A DNA stretch of 64,000 bases from Pycnopodia helianthoides (Eukaryota; Echinodermata; Asteroidea; Forcipulatida; Asteriidae), in the NCBI GenBank assembly GCA_032158295.1, contig CM063246.1, positions 19,154,991 through 19,218,990 on the forward strand, in the 5' to 3' direction. The notes below the pieces were generated by a model. That model saw nothing but the letters and a program-made list of their open reading frames with translations. It was not told the origin of the DNA and did not search any database. The position numbers were made by a program, and so were the translations under genes. This document shows, piece after piece, positions 49,074 to 60,209 of this stretch (the stretch's first letter is position 1; the number at the start of each line of letters is the position of its first letter).

Positions 49074-49461
49074 TTAAAAGAACATTACAGAATTGGTAAG
49101 AAAAAAACTTGTAAAATATACTTTTTGATCACAGATTTACACAGATTTACACAGTCTAATGATGATGATAGTAGACAACATCCCTTGAAATATTTCTGTC
49201 TGAAATGCCATATTTGATGAGAAATGAATAAACTAATTTTCTGATTGGAGTTTATCGCCCAGTGAGTGTTTTATTCATTTGTTGAATCTTAATGATTTCA
49301 TGCAAATGTGTAATCGGTTTTTCACTATTTTCTTGTGACCCAGATGGCCGATCAATCTCAAACTTCTACAGGTTTGTCAGTTTATGTATGGATTACATAA
49401 AGTGCTTACACTGCCAGCAACTGTTTTGTTAGCAAAAACCAATTTTGTAATATTCCTTTAA
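49074..49461. mobile_element. TTAA-bounded short element, family 1
   Basis: TTAAAAGAACATTACAGAAT at the left and CCAATTTTGTAATATTCCTTTAA-like text at the right are inverted copies, with TTAA at both borders. It is the reverse-orientation relative of 57165-57538: both carry CCCTTGAAATATTTCTGTC or its complement and GGCCGATC. TTAA borders are typical of piggyBac-type elements; no transposase is present. Confidence 0.82.
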
Positions 49462-49469
49462 AAGACAGT

Positions 49470-51460
49470 TTCAGATTCCAAATTGCACAAAATGAAGATT
49501 ACACAACTTTTACAATGGTGGCTTTTGACAACAGTTTTGTTGCAAATATAATTCAATGTAGACCCAATATTACTAAGGCACTGTATTCCTATTTTATAAT
49601 TGTAACTTTAATGATCGTACAATTTGCTGTGATTTTCCGCACACCCAGTTCCAAAAATTGCAAGATTGAAAAATGTAAATAATAAAACATTAGTTGGAAA
49701 ATCATCAACTAATGTGAAGAATCACAACTCAGACTGTGCAAGATTTAGGTCCTAACAACATCGGTTTGGGGCTCAGAAAATAAATGAATGTGAGTATAAT
49801 TAAATGCCTGGTATTTCATCTTTGTTATATTGAGAGGCCAGCATGCTATTTCCAAGCTATTTTGTCATGTCTTTTTTGCCATTTGGAAATTTTTGGAACT
49901 GGGTGTGCGGGCAATCATAACAAATTGCAGAAACGTCTATAGGCTACAAATACTTTTGCCCTGGGAAGTTGGGTGCTGGTACAATCGTCAAAATCTAAAT
50001 TGTAAAAAAGGAGTACAATGATTTAGGTTTTGGGTCTAGATTGATTGTTTAAATTTTAATAAAAATTGATAACACAAAAGAAAATGTTTTGAGCAGCTAT
50101 AGCTGGGGCTAGCCCAGGTTGGACTCCTCCGTTGCATACAACGCGTCAGTGCAGTGCAACAGATACTGACGTCCTACCAGGGCTATAGCTGGGGCCTAGC
50201 GCTTGGTCCCATAATGAACTGTCATCAAGGGAAGCCAAAACACAGCTAGACAATGTATACCAGTGGTTTATGCAAAATCCTTATATGCATTACTTGTTCA
50301 ACGCTATACAAGTCAGTAATTGACAGTATACATCATATACAATCAACACAAATAATATAAGAATAGAAGTAGAACAAGGACCACAAGACAGTCAAATAGG
50401 CGACTTTATTATTTACAGCCAGATTGAAAAACCATATTTTACCTGAACTTTGAGTCCACATAATCACTTTTCATTAGAAGAAGCTTAAGAGTACTCTTGA
50501 AAAGTTAATTAATTGGTTTAATTAACTGCATGCACATCTAAATGTACATGCTGAACACATGCTGTAACATAGCAGTTAAATTGAGGAAACCATAAACATT
50601 GGGGGCGCTGTTTATTTATTTATTTTTGTTTTAAAATAAAAATCAAAAGATTCTTTTATTTTTTATTAGAAGAAAAAATACATATTCAGGAAAAACCTTT
50701 AGCTGATATAAACAAACAATTTTAAACAGACATTGCAATGTTTTACCTATTTATAATATTTAGCAAATTATGATAACCTGGTTCCATTCTAGTGCTGTGC
50801 ATACATAGGCATAGTCAGTGAGAAGTCAGGGTAACTACTCAAGTAAACATTGCCACACACTGGAAGGAGCACATGGTTTATATTATGACTTGAAGTGAGA
50901 AAGCTGAGCTCAACAACAATCCAGTTTTTCAGGGTAAATACTTGTTTTATTCTTGAATAATGATTAAAACTAAACTGACAAATGAAATTTTAGTTTCCAG
51001 ATTTAGGAAAGGGAAATTCTTATTCGTAATTGTTGATTAGTTATTTATTTAGCAAATTATTTTAGCTTAAACAGCAAGCAAGGGGGCTTTTCAAATGTAC
51101 TTACAAAATATGAATTAAACTTCAATGGATATTAATATTATATTTTCTGAGAAGATAAAAATGTAAACATTTGTTTTTAAAATTATGATTTAATCTTAAT
51201 TAAAAAATGGCACAATAATCATTATTTTGAGGTTCATTAGTTTTACAACTTCATTTCTTGTAACTGTTATTATTGATAGTAATAATGGGGTGTACCTAAC
51301 ACTTTTTAATTTTTTTAAGACCAACAAAATATGAAAATATTTTTCACAAGTTTGGTTCCCTTTGTTTTTAATTCAAATGTAACTTCAAATGTACAGTGTT
51401 TATCCCCCCACTTTGTGTTGTAACTTTTCAAAAATTAAATACAAATTCAATCTTAATATC
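49470..51460. other. AT-rich spacer with a short direct repeat
   Basis: GCTATAGCTGGGGC(C)TAGC occurs at about 50096 and 50182, 86 bp apart, with ACGCGTCAGTGCAGTGCAAC between them. No exon or element border otherwise. Confidence 0.5.
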
Positions 51461-51479
51461 TGTATCATGTTTTATCCTA

Positions 51480-52670
51480 GTGCAAAATGGCCACATTTTG
51501 GGGGAAAAATTGTTGACTTTTGATAAAAAATAAGGCAGCCTTTTTAAAAATGAGAGACCAAAAGTTTGACACTTTCTGCTTATCTTTTACATTGGATTTT
51601 GTTCGCCATTTTGATAAAAATATGGCTGCCATTTAAAAACAGATTGCTTCAATTTTGGAAAAATAGTGGCTGCCAATTCTAAACAAAAGTGGACGCCATT
51701 TTGAAACAAATAATGTGCACTATTTTAAAAACGGAAGATCTACAAGTTTGAAGCTTAAATTTTTTTTTTTACTGTGAGACCCTTTAGACCAATGTTTTGT
51801 CACCCTAAAAAAGATTCTGCAAAATGGGCACTATTTTGAAAAACTCTGACCACCATTTTGAAAGTTGAGACCAACGAGATTAAAGCTTTCAACAACGCTT
51901 TTTTGTTAAACTATCACACCCAACAAACCTACTTAAAGACAAAAACATGTAAATTTAAACCATTTTTTTACCGAACAGGAAAATAAAATAATGCAAAATT
52001 ATATCAATTTAGAAAATTACCATTTCCGATAAATTGTTCATATTTTGGACAACATAAACTTTTATCAAATTTCATGTTTTTTCTACAAAGTGCACACAAC
52101 TGCTTAAATATTGCACTTATATGCTGGTAATTAGAGTATTAAGTTGGCTGAAATAATATAAAAAAATGTTTAAAACAAAAACATTCCAAATTAATAATCA
52201 ATTAAATCATTAATAGTAGGGTCAATATACAGTTTGACCCCCAAATATTGTAACAAAAGGTTTTCCAAGGGTTTCAGGTACTATTGGACATCCAAAATAT
52301 TGTATTAAAAATCTAAGAAAATCAGAGTACCGGAAAGCTATTTTTTCAAAATGGTGTCCAAGATGGCTGCCAATATCCTAAAATGACTATAAGTCAATCA
52401 TTATTCACCCTACAGTTGTAATGTTGGTGCCTATCCCATGGTTTTAGGGGTCAGAGAACTCATCCAAAATGGCCGCAAAACACTAAAATGGCTATAAGTC
52501 ATTTCATATTCACCCTTGGAGTTTAATTTTTTGTGTCTACATCTATCTTGTATGGATCAAGAAACCCACTAAGACCAATACAAATTCAGTGAGTAATCAG
52601 GTAACCCAAAAATCCAAGATGGCGTCCAAAATGGCATCCAAAATGGCGTCCAAAATGGCTGTTTTTTAAC
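51480..52670. repeat. Dispersed AAAATGGC / GCCATTTT words
   Basis: More than a dozen copies of CAAAATGGC, GCCATTTTGA and similar appear in both orientations. Toward 52620-52660 they become a clean tandem TCCAAAATGGCGTCCAAAAT-type run of three. CCAAAATGGCGGCC-like words can pair with each other as inverted copies. Confidence 0.65.
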
Positions 52671-52675
52671 CCAAG

Positions 52676-53155
52676 AAGGTATATGTGGGTGGTGTATGGG
52701 GTAGGGGTGGGTATGGGAAGGGGTAAGGGTGTGGGGAGAAGGTATATGTGGGTGGTATATGGGTAGAGGGGAAGTGGGTTGGGAGAGGTGTGGGGGTTTA
52801 GGGTAGGGTGGTGGGGTGGTATTGGAAGGGGTAGGGTATGGGGAGAAGGTATATGTGGGTGGTATATGGGGTAGGGGTGGGTTGAGAAGGGGTTAGGGGT
52901 GGGTATGGGAAGCTTGGGTTAGGGGTGTGGGGAAAAAGTATGTAAGTGGTATATGGGGTAGGAGTGGGTATGGGATGGGGTTATGGGTGTTGGGAGAAGG
53001 TGTTTGTAGGTGGTATATTGGGTGTGGTGGATGTGAGGGAAGGAAGGCTAGGAAAGGGACATGAGAAAATTGGTGGAGAGTGGGGAAAGGTGTTGATGGT
53101 AGGAGGAGTTGGGAAGTTAAGGGGTGGGTGAGTGGTGAAAGAGGGAAGTGGTATG
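52676..53155. repeat. G-rich minisatellite, potential G-quadruplex DNA
   Basis: Units contain GGTATATGTGGGTGGTATAT, then GGGGTAGGGGTGGGTATGGG and GGGTGTGGGGAGAA. Copies begin near 52679, 52741, 52848, 52930 and 52999. The plus strand is almost free of C for 480 bp and has many runs of three or four G at short spacing. Confidence 0.85.
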
Positions 53156-53299
53156 CTACTAGAACTAAAAATAAGGCTCTGAATGACTATTTTTTAGGTT
53201 TGTATTATCATTATTTTTGTTAAGGACTTTTTCAGATAAGGGAATTATGAAATGCAAAATAATAGAGGTCTGTAACTGAATAAATTTGCTAAGTAATAC

Positions 53300-53510
53300 T
53301 AAGAACCTGACTAACTACATGGAACCTTAGGTTCTGAAGGACATTTTAGAAAAGGGAAATATAAAGTGCGAAACACTAAGAAACTACATGTGACCGAATT
53401 TGGTTTGTGGAACCTGACTAATACAATGAACCTGACTAATTACATGGAACCTGAGGTTCTGAAGGACATTTTAGAAAAGGGAAATATGAACTATAAAATA
53501 ATAAGGACCT
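53300..53510. repeat. Direct repeat of about 65 bp
   Basis: GAACCTGACTAACTACATGG and the following GGTTCTGAAGGACATTTTAG text occur at about 53305-53365 and again at 53428-53490 with few changes. Confidence 0.75.
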
Positions 53511-53582
53511 GTGACTGGACATGAGTGGTGTGTAAAAGTTGTGTTGCTGATAAAAAAACAAGAATTGTTTAGATATTTTTGT

Positions 53583-53880
53583 TTAAAGGGTGTGTACAAG
53601 GTTGAAAATATAAATTTTCACAGATTTGCACAAAACTTACATGGTATAAAGATGGTCATGGTGGAAAACTTCCCTTGAAATAGTTTTGCTCGAAATGCTG
53701 TAGTTTTTTAAGAAATGAGTAAAACAATAATTAGTCTTTATCACGGTGATAAAATTCGATGTTTGAAAACATATAAGGGGGTCTTTAACTGTTTTATTTT
53801 GACACTGATGACTGATTGGGCTTAAATTTTCACAGGTTTGTTCACGGCTGTACGGGACATGCCCCCAAGGTTTACCCGCT
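53583..53880. mobile_element. Partial TTAA-type short element
   Basis: It starts TTAAAGGGTGTGTACAAGG, in the style of the TTAA-bounded elements elsewhere. Its CCCTTGAAATAGTTTTGCTC and AAGAAATGAGTAAAAC text parallels family 1. The right end is missing or rearranged. Confidence 0.5.
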
Positions 53881-53984
53881 AGCTCCCCACGCTGATGCGC
53901 CGTAAAACATGCTTCTGTAGCACGGACTCTCTGAATGCGAATTTTACGTTCGATTTTTCATCATTATTAGCTGTTTCGTGCAGC

Positions 53985-54885
53985 TTTATACATCATAACT
54001 GCTTTGAATCCAAAAAGACTTTCATATTTACTTGAGTCATTTGAAAATGTTATTGCGAAACAGCTCGGCATTTGTGCACAAATGCAATTGAGCTCTAGTT
54101 TTTTTAGTTTGTGTGCTTCAGTCATTTCAGTCATTGACATAACGCACGATTCGTTCTAAGCAGCCTTTTGCATAGTTTCCTAAAGAGCAATTGCAATGAA
54201 ACTTTTAATGATGATTGGCATTGGTTCAAGGAAGTGCCTAAAAGAAATTCGTTATGATGACCTCATCACCTGTCACGTGACGTCAGCTTAAAGGTTTCTA
54301 TTTGCGATCATGTTGAAACTTGGTAGGTTGTTAGATATTGGCAAGTTCTTGTAAATTTTGAGATGACGTCATGATGACGTCATCACATGATTTTTTATGA
54401 TTTTTTCAATTTTTTGCACCTTTTTGTCATAAATTGCTAATAAAACGTGGTATAATCCAAATTCATTTTACACATATGTTGACCATCAGGCAGCCATCAT
54501 GTGTGAAATTTCAGATCAATGAGGTCATCGGGGTACACGTGACGTGGCCTTAATGGTGCCTTTTTCGAAGTCGTATATCTCCCGATGTATTTGTGCGATC
54601 ATGTTGAAACTTGGTAGGTTGTTAGATATCGGCAAGTTCTTGTAAATTCTGACATGATGTCATGATGACGTCATATGATTTTTTTATGATTTTTTTCATT
54701 TTTTGCACCTTTTTGTCATAAATTGCTAATAAAACGTGGTATAATCAAAATTCTTTTTTAATTAGGCTTGATACATCATAACTGCTTTGAATCCAAAAAG
54801 ACTTTCATATTTACATATCATTTGAAAATGTTATTGCGAAACAGCTCGGCTTTTGTGCACAAATGCAATTGAGCTCTAGTTTACA
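53985..54885. repeat. Composite repeat with direct terminal copies and internal duplication
   Basis: A segment of about 115 bp, starting CATCATAACTGCTTTGAATC and ending GCAATTGAGCTCTAGTTT, occurs at both ends (53990-54103 and 54770-54884). Between them a second pair (GCGATCATGTTGAAACTTGG to AATAAAACGTGGTATAAT) lies at about 54306-54455 and 54596-54745. Four TGACGTCA palindromes occur in the interior. Confidence 0.8.
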
Positions 54886-55007
54886 ACTTGTATTCATAAA
54901 CTGAATACAAAGTTTTTTTTGTCAAATACTCATGAACAATTGTAAAAAAAGTACTTAAATTTGGTTAAGTAATTTACTTTTATATGGCTGGAAGTAAAAC
55001 TAACTCT

Positions 55008-55064
55008 GAAGATCACGTGACTTTTCGGAACCACATTTTGGTTCAGAAAAGTCACGTGACCTTC
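55008..55064. promoter_or_regulatory. Hairpin with paired CACGTG boxes
   Basis: GAAGATCACGTGACTTTTCG at 55008 and AAAAGTCACGTGACCTTC ending at 55064 form 25-base arms with three mismatches and a 7-base loop. The right arm contains GTCACGTGAC, a palindrome bound by bHLH-zip factors of the MiT/TFE type in animals. Regulatory use is inference; it may simply be a fold-back element. Confidence 0.4.
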
Positions 55065-55768
55065 GTTTTTTGAAAAATGCTCGAAAACGGCTAAATGTTA
55101 TGGTTTCTTTTATGGTTTCCTTTATGAACCATTCTTCTCCATTCCAGGAAGACCTTTGGAATAATGTTTTAGTCTATTTTGTAGCCCAAGTAGCCCAACG
55201 AAGCCGGTGTGTCCCTTTTAAAGCTACACATAAAAATGTAAAATCTTGAATATCAAGGAGCAATTCGTTTGAATCTATTTACCCAGTAAATTATGCTTAA
55301 TTAATATCAAACTTTGCACTGAACAATATTTCATAAAGATTTTATAGAAGGAACTCATACAACAAATGTACACAATTTCAAAGTAATGTTGAATCTTCTT
55401 GTATTTAACAACAGTGCAAACTGTTGTCTACATTTTGGTCGTTGGTAATATTTGTTTTGTATCCACTTTTAATTACAGCCATCCCAAGCACAGCTGATGT
55501 TCTGGACAATATGATGTCAACCATGGATATGAACAATCTATGCAAGCAGTGGTTTACATGTATGTACTGAGGCTTTGGGAAGTAATGAACTAGCTGGCCA
55601 GGCCAAGAGAGTTGTATCATGGAGCAGCCATCTTGTTTGTTTCTCATTCAAATCAGAACGAGGCTGGGAGGCAAAATGGATTGGTGCCTATAACGGTAAA
55701 CTTGAACGTGTATTGTTGAGTGCTAATGCAGACAGGGAACATGACAAACAAGGTGGCAGAGTTGCAAC

Positions 55769-55968
55769 CAGGGACCCATTTTATAGAGCTGCTTAAGCAG
55801 AACATTTTTCTTAACACTTTTCTGCTAAGCAAAACTAAGCAGGAAAACAGTCATAAACAGTACACATGACAGGCTAAAATGGCTGGAAACCAATTCTGGC
55901 ACGTAAAATTTGTTTGTGCTAGGCTACTTTTTGTGCTTTTAAAAGTAGCTGTATGAAATTGATTCCTG
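55769..55968. mobile_element. CAGGGACC-type short element (family 2)
   Basis: CAGGGACCCATTTTATAGAG begins it and CTGTATGAAATTGATTCCTG ends it as an imperfect inverted copy. Inside are AGCTGCTTAAGCAG and CTGCTAAGC words. A CAGGG start is common in hAT-type elements, but no clear 8-bp target duplication is seen. A 73-codon frame overlapping its left end is not considered real. Confidence 0.7.
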
Positions 55969-56459
55969 CTGAGGCAGTTTAAGTCCATTTTGCTGCAGAA
56001 GACTGTTAGTTGCACTCTGCACTAACGACGTCACTTTTGCTGAAAATACCCGGCTGTCAGACAAACATTCCAGTACGTAGACGTGATCAACACTCATTGA
56101 CGTGCCAAACTGCACTAGTAATATAGTCAGTATACGCGAGTAAACACTAAGCTTGAACATGTATCCACACGTATGTTAGTGAAATTTGACATGTTTGTCT
56201 GAGATCAGGGTACTAAGCTTCTATTTTTAGCATCAGTGTGGAGTGCTGTTGAACAAATTGCACTTCTGTTAATTATTGTGTGATTCTTTATAAAAAAAAA
56301 TTCACATCGCACTCTGGACCAATGTGCAGTTTTTAATTTTTTTTTTTAAATTTAACTACTATTTTCCTGATTGTTTACGAATTCCTTTGTTAACATTTTG
56401 TTATTGTTGTTAGAAATTGGCCTTCTTTGTTCTATTAAATTATTGCATGCCAATCGTCT

Positions 56460-56688
56460 GGGCCCAGTTCCACGGCTCTGCTTACTGTGATGTGGAATGC
56501 TGTTCTTACAGTCACCACTTTCTAACAGGGTTAGTACCAATAGTCTGTGCTTGCTGTGTAAGTGAAGAATGCTTAGTCATGTGAAGTACACATGTGCACA
56601 AGCCAAAGCTCCTTACTAACCTGTGATGTACTCTAGGTCTAGTGAAAGCTTGAATATGTCTGCTAAGCAGAGTCATGAAATAGGGCCC
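56460..56688. mobile_element. GGGCCC-ended short element (relative of family 2)
   Basis: GGGCCCAGTTCCACGGCTCT and the right end AGAGTCATGAAATAGGGCCC are imperfect inverted copies. CTGCTTA and TCTGCTAAGCAGA words tie it to the elements at 55769 and 63714. Confidence 0.62.
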
Positions 56689-57164
56689 TAATCTACATGC
56701 TTGTACTTTTGTGTTAATTGTGTGAATGAACACCACTGGTGCCACTGTGGATTTCAGATAGAGCTGCTTAAGCTTACAATGTTGCTATGATCATTATCAG
56801 GAGCATGTTACCAGGCAATCACAAAATGCCATGAAATGAATGGTTGACATCAAATAAGTGTGCTGAGCATTAACATATATTTCAGGAACCATTTTCTGCT
56901 CTGAAGTTGGGACTGAGTCTACAACACATATTGCCCTTACATTTAATTTGTACGGATTGAGTGTGGCTCCAGTAGCGTCAATTAGTAGAATGTATTTTGT
57001 AATAGTAATTGTTCACAAAATTTCTTGTGGGCAAAGAAAGAACAGCCATGACCCCAACCAATTGCTGTGATTTGTATTTGTTAAGTTAGAAGAAATACCT
57101 TTTATGTCTTTGGCATTATGGGAGCAGTTTTTTATAGTAATCAAAAAGAAATGTAAGTGCTGAC

Positions 57165-57538
57165 TTAAAGGAACATTACAGAATTGGTTTTTGCTAACAA
57201 AACAGTTGCTTGCAGTGTAAGCACTTTATGTAATCCACCATATACATAAACTGACAAACCTGTAAAAGTTTGAGATCGATCGGCCATCTTGGTTGCGAAA
57301 AAATTGTGAAAAACCGATTACACATTTGCACGAAATCACATAGATTCAACAAATGAATAAAACGCTCACTGAGCGATAAACTCCAATCGGAAAATTAGTT
57401 TATTCATTTCTCATCAAATGTGGCGTTTCAGACAGAAATATTTCAAGGGATGTTTTCTACTATCATCATCATTAGACCGTGTAAATCTGTGATCAAAAAG
57501 TATATTTTACAATTACCAATTCTGTAATGTTCCTTTAA
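57165..57538. mobile_element. TTAA-bounded short element, family 1 (second copy)
   Basis: TTAAAGGAACATTACAGAAT at the left is mirrored by ATTCTGTAATGTTCCTTTAA at the right, a perfect 20-base inverted repeat including TTAA. Length 374 bp, opposite orientation to 49074-49461. Better preserved than that copy, so probably younger. Confidence 0.9.
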
Positions 57539-57945
57539 AGAGGAAGGTATACGTTTGGTAATCACTCTAAAATTTAATGGCAATAAAAACGTACTTGGTT
57601 AGAAGAACATCAGCTTTCGATAGTAGGCCTATAAAGCGTTTTGAGAATCATTTTACCTCAGATGAGTAATGTGGTTATGGAAAAATAAATCAGTTTTTAT
57701 CAGGAACAAATTGAATCTGAGAAGCATTTCTGTCAGAAACGTTTCTCAGATTGTGTATTCCAATTGCGGATTATTCTTCGTGCATAAACATTTTAACTGC
57801 TCCAGAGTTTTGGCAATATCTCAAAAACGCTACCACCTTTTGAAATGATATTTTCACAGGTTAATTTTTTTGTATATATCTACACTTATATAGGATTAAA
57901 ACAATACGAACGGTTCCAAAAACCAAAGGTATACTTCGCCTTTAA
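57535..57945. mobile_element. TTAA-bounded short element, family 3, sharing a border with family 1
   Basis: TTAAAGAGGAAGGTATACGT at the left and CCAAAGGTATACTTCGCCTTTAA-type text at the right are imperfect inverted ends with TTAA at both borders. The left TTAA (57535-57538) is also the right border of the previous element. The same family appears, worn, at 21990-22195. Confidence 0.82.
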
Positions 57946-57949
57946 GCAA

Positions 57950-59020
57950 GAAGAAACTGGGAAAAGTTCAGTTATTACTAATTTGTTCTATGAAGAATCA
58001 GTAGTTTTCATTATGAGGAATATTTCTTCAGGCAAGACGGTGAACTCTCACCTTTTAAGCCAGTTTCTTCTCTACAAGTATATTGTAACTGCTTATTAAT
58101 TTTCATGTTATGATGGATCATTCTTTAACTGTTTCTCATGACTAGTTATCATGCATTTTCTTTGTTTAACCCTTATTTAACCCTTAATATTATATAAAAA
58201 ATGTTTTTGTGCTTTTCACAATAATTTTTTACAACTAAGTGACTTCTTTACATGCCAAGCTATTGTTTAAGATGAATTGAGCCTTTTTTCTATGTTAATT
58301 AATTATGGTGTAGTTACTGACAAGAACAGAGGGATCGACTTATCAGAGGGTTTGATCAGGGCAGGTCTATTTTTGACATGGGATATTGCACTAAATTATG
58401 ACTGCAAAACATTTTTCCACCTTAGAAAAAATACACAACTCTGGGATCTGCCCCACCCCTCTTAGACATGTGGAATGGTCCAGTCTAGGATGTCAATGAC
58501 TTTGGCTCCCCAGGTTAATTGCACTTTTGAGAAACTGGCCAAATAAACGAAATGTGTTACGAGTAATGGCCTTCCTAATGAACAGTTAGTTTTAAAGGTG
58601 AAAAAAGAAAACTATTGTTGCTTTTAATTTATGTAGGCCCATGAAATATTTAACTAAATGCAATATTCTTATGTATGCCTTTCTCACGCTTGCAAGAATC
58701 AATGGACATTCCTGGAAACATTTGGTTGACCTTTTTCCACATGAATTTCTATCTCAGGAAAACCCAACAGCTACCCCTTCTTGGGAGTGAAGTGAAACGA
58801 TGTATACTCCTGGGAATAGCATATTTTCCTCAGGAAAATTGCATCATGTTTGAAACAAACATGGATTTATTGTTCCCAGTGAACTTCCTGGGGTTTTGCG
58901 TGTGGCTTGCGTGTGTGAACAGGGCTTTACAATTCATAAAACATGTAAAAAGGTATGAGGGATTATTAAGAACTTAAAATCCAAGAGGGATTAGAGAGAG
59001 TCTTGAGTCTTCTCAATTGT
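57950..59020. other. AT-rich spacer, no supported gene
   Basis: Frames of 62-100 codons exist (for example 58675-58977) but lack splice or start context and resemble no family. Nothing else noted. Confidence 0.4.
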
Positions 59021-59021
59021 T

Positions 59022-59396
59022 TTAAAGGCACTGGACACATTTGGTAATTGTCAAAGACCAGTATTCTCACTTGGTGTATCCCAACATATGCATAAAATAA
59101 CAAACCTGTGAAAATTTGGGCTCAATTGGTCAGCGAATTTGCAAGAGAAAAATGAAAGACAAACATCCTTGTTGCATTACTTTGTGTGCTTTCAGATGCA
59201 TAATAAAAGGCTTCAGCTGAAGTATTTTATTATGTGAGTGAGAAATTACCTCTTTCCAAAAAAACTACGTAACTTCAGAGGGAGCCGTTTCTCACATTGT
59301 TTTATACTATCAAAAGCTCTCCATTGCTCGTTACCAAGTAAGTTTTTATGCTAAAAATTATTTTGAGTAATTACCAAAAGTGTCCAGTGCCTTTAA
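59022..59396. mobile_element. TTAA-bounded short element, family 4 (GGCACTGGACAC ends)
   Basis: TTAAAGGCACTGGACACATT at the left and the complement of AAAAGTGTCCAGTGCCTTTAA at the right match with a single mismatch over about 20 bases. Length 375 bp. I remember this sequence as very abundant in sea-star genomic DNA. It is non-autonomous. Confidence 0.9.
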
Positions 59397-59491
59397 ATCT
59401 TTGAAAGTCATTTGTGTCCCAAGTCTATTGTTTTTAGAAGTGGCCTACACTCCAATTGTATTCGTGGAGCAGATTATAAAAATTAACTCAA

Positions 59492-59578
59492 AAATAAGGT
59501 GAATCAAACCTTTTTTTACAGTACCATAAAATTCACCTTATTTCATACTCAAACTATTAAAATAGTTTGAGTATGAAA
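59492..59578. repeat. Two adjacent inverted repeats forming hairpins
   Basis: A perfect 18-base palindrome arm, TTTCATACTCAAACTATT at 59541, pairs with 59561-59578 across a 2-base loop. Overlapping it, AAATAAGGTGAAT (59492) pairs with ATTCACCTTATTT (59531). Both cannot form fully at once because they share 59541-59543. Confidence 0.85.
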
Positions 59579-59936
59579 TTAATTTTAGCCATTGTAATTT
59601 AACTGTTCTTAACCCTGGACATCCCTCAGTATTTTCTAGTGCTTACCATATTGCATATTTAAAAAAACTGTCTTTCCAATTCATTTTCTGCTTTGGATCT
59701 GTTAACACTAATTTTGTAACCTTTTTTTAGCAATGTTTGGGGCATAAATGCCGCTATTGTTGACTTTATGCTGAATTTTTAATGTAAGACAAAAACTGTG
59801 ATGGGGGGGGGGGGGTTCTCTAAATTGTTTTTTTTTGTTAATTTGTTTAATGTTTTGACACCAAATCTCTCTGTAATCAATGTTTTTGAATAATTGCGTA
59901 TTCTGTACTTTTGTCGTTCTTACAAGGACTGGGCAA

Positions 59937-60140
59937 TAAATAGACACAATGTGGTATAAAATGTAAACAAACCAAGCAAGCAAAGTGTAGTGTGCATGAA
60001 GAAGCATGGCTGCTTCCTACCTCACGGCAGAAGCACTCGAGCACAGCCATGCTTTTCTACCGTCACGTGCTTGGTTCGTTTACATTTTATACCCCCTACG
60101 AGTCATGTGACTACGGACGCCGATTGTGTCTATTTTTTAA
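59937..60140. mobile_element. Fold-back element of about 200 bp
   Basis: Three nested pairs line up as one long imperfect inverted repeat: AATAGACACAAT with ATTGTGTCTATT, GGTATAAAATGTAAAC with GTTTACATTTTATACC, and GAAGCATGGCTG with CAGCCATGCTTTT at the centre. The frames of 71-99 codons crossing it are by-products. Confidence 0.75.
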
Positions 60141-60209
60141 TTATTAGATATTTAGTCAATGAGTTTGTGTTATTTTTAATATCTGTTGTAATAATAATGA
60201 GTTAAATAA

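Noticed and set aside
50095..50215. Possible tRNA or small RNA gene at the GCTATAGCTGGGGC repeat
   Set aside because: No cloverleaf, no A and B boxes at tRNA spacing, and the conserved words are direct, not inverted.
52946..53131. Glycine/valine-rich 61-codon frame
   Set aside because: It is a direct product of the G-rich minisatellite.
58675..58977. 100-codon plus-strand frame
   Set aside because: It contains a protein-like run but has no splice context, no family resemblance, and lies among AT-rich spacer.
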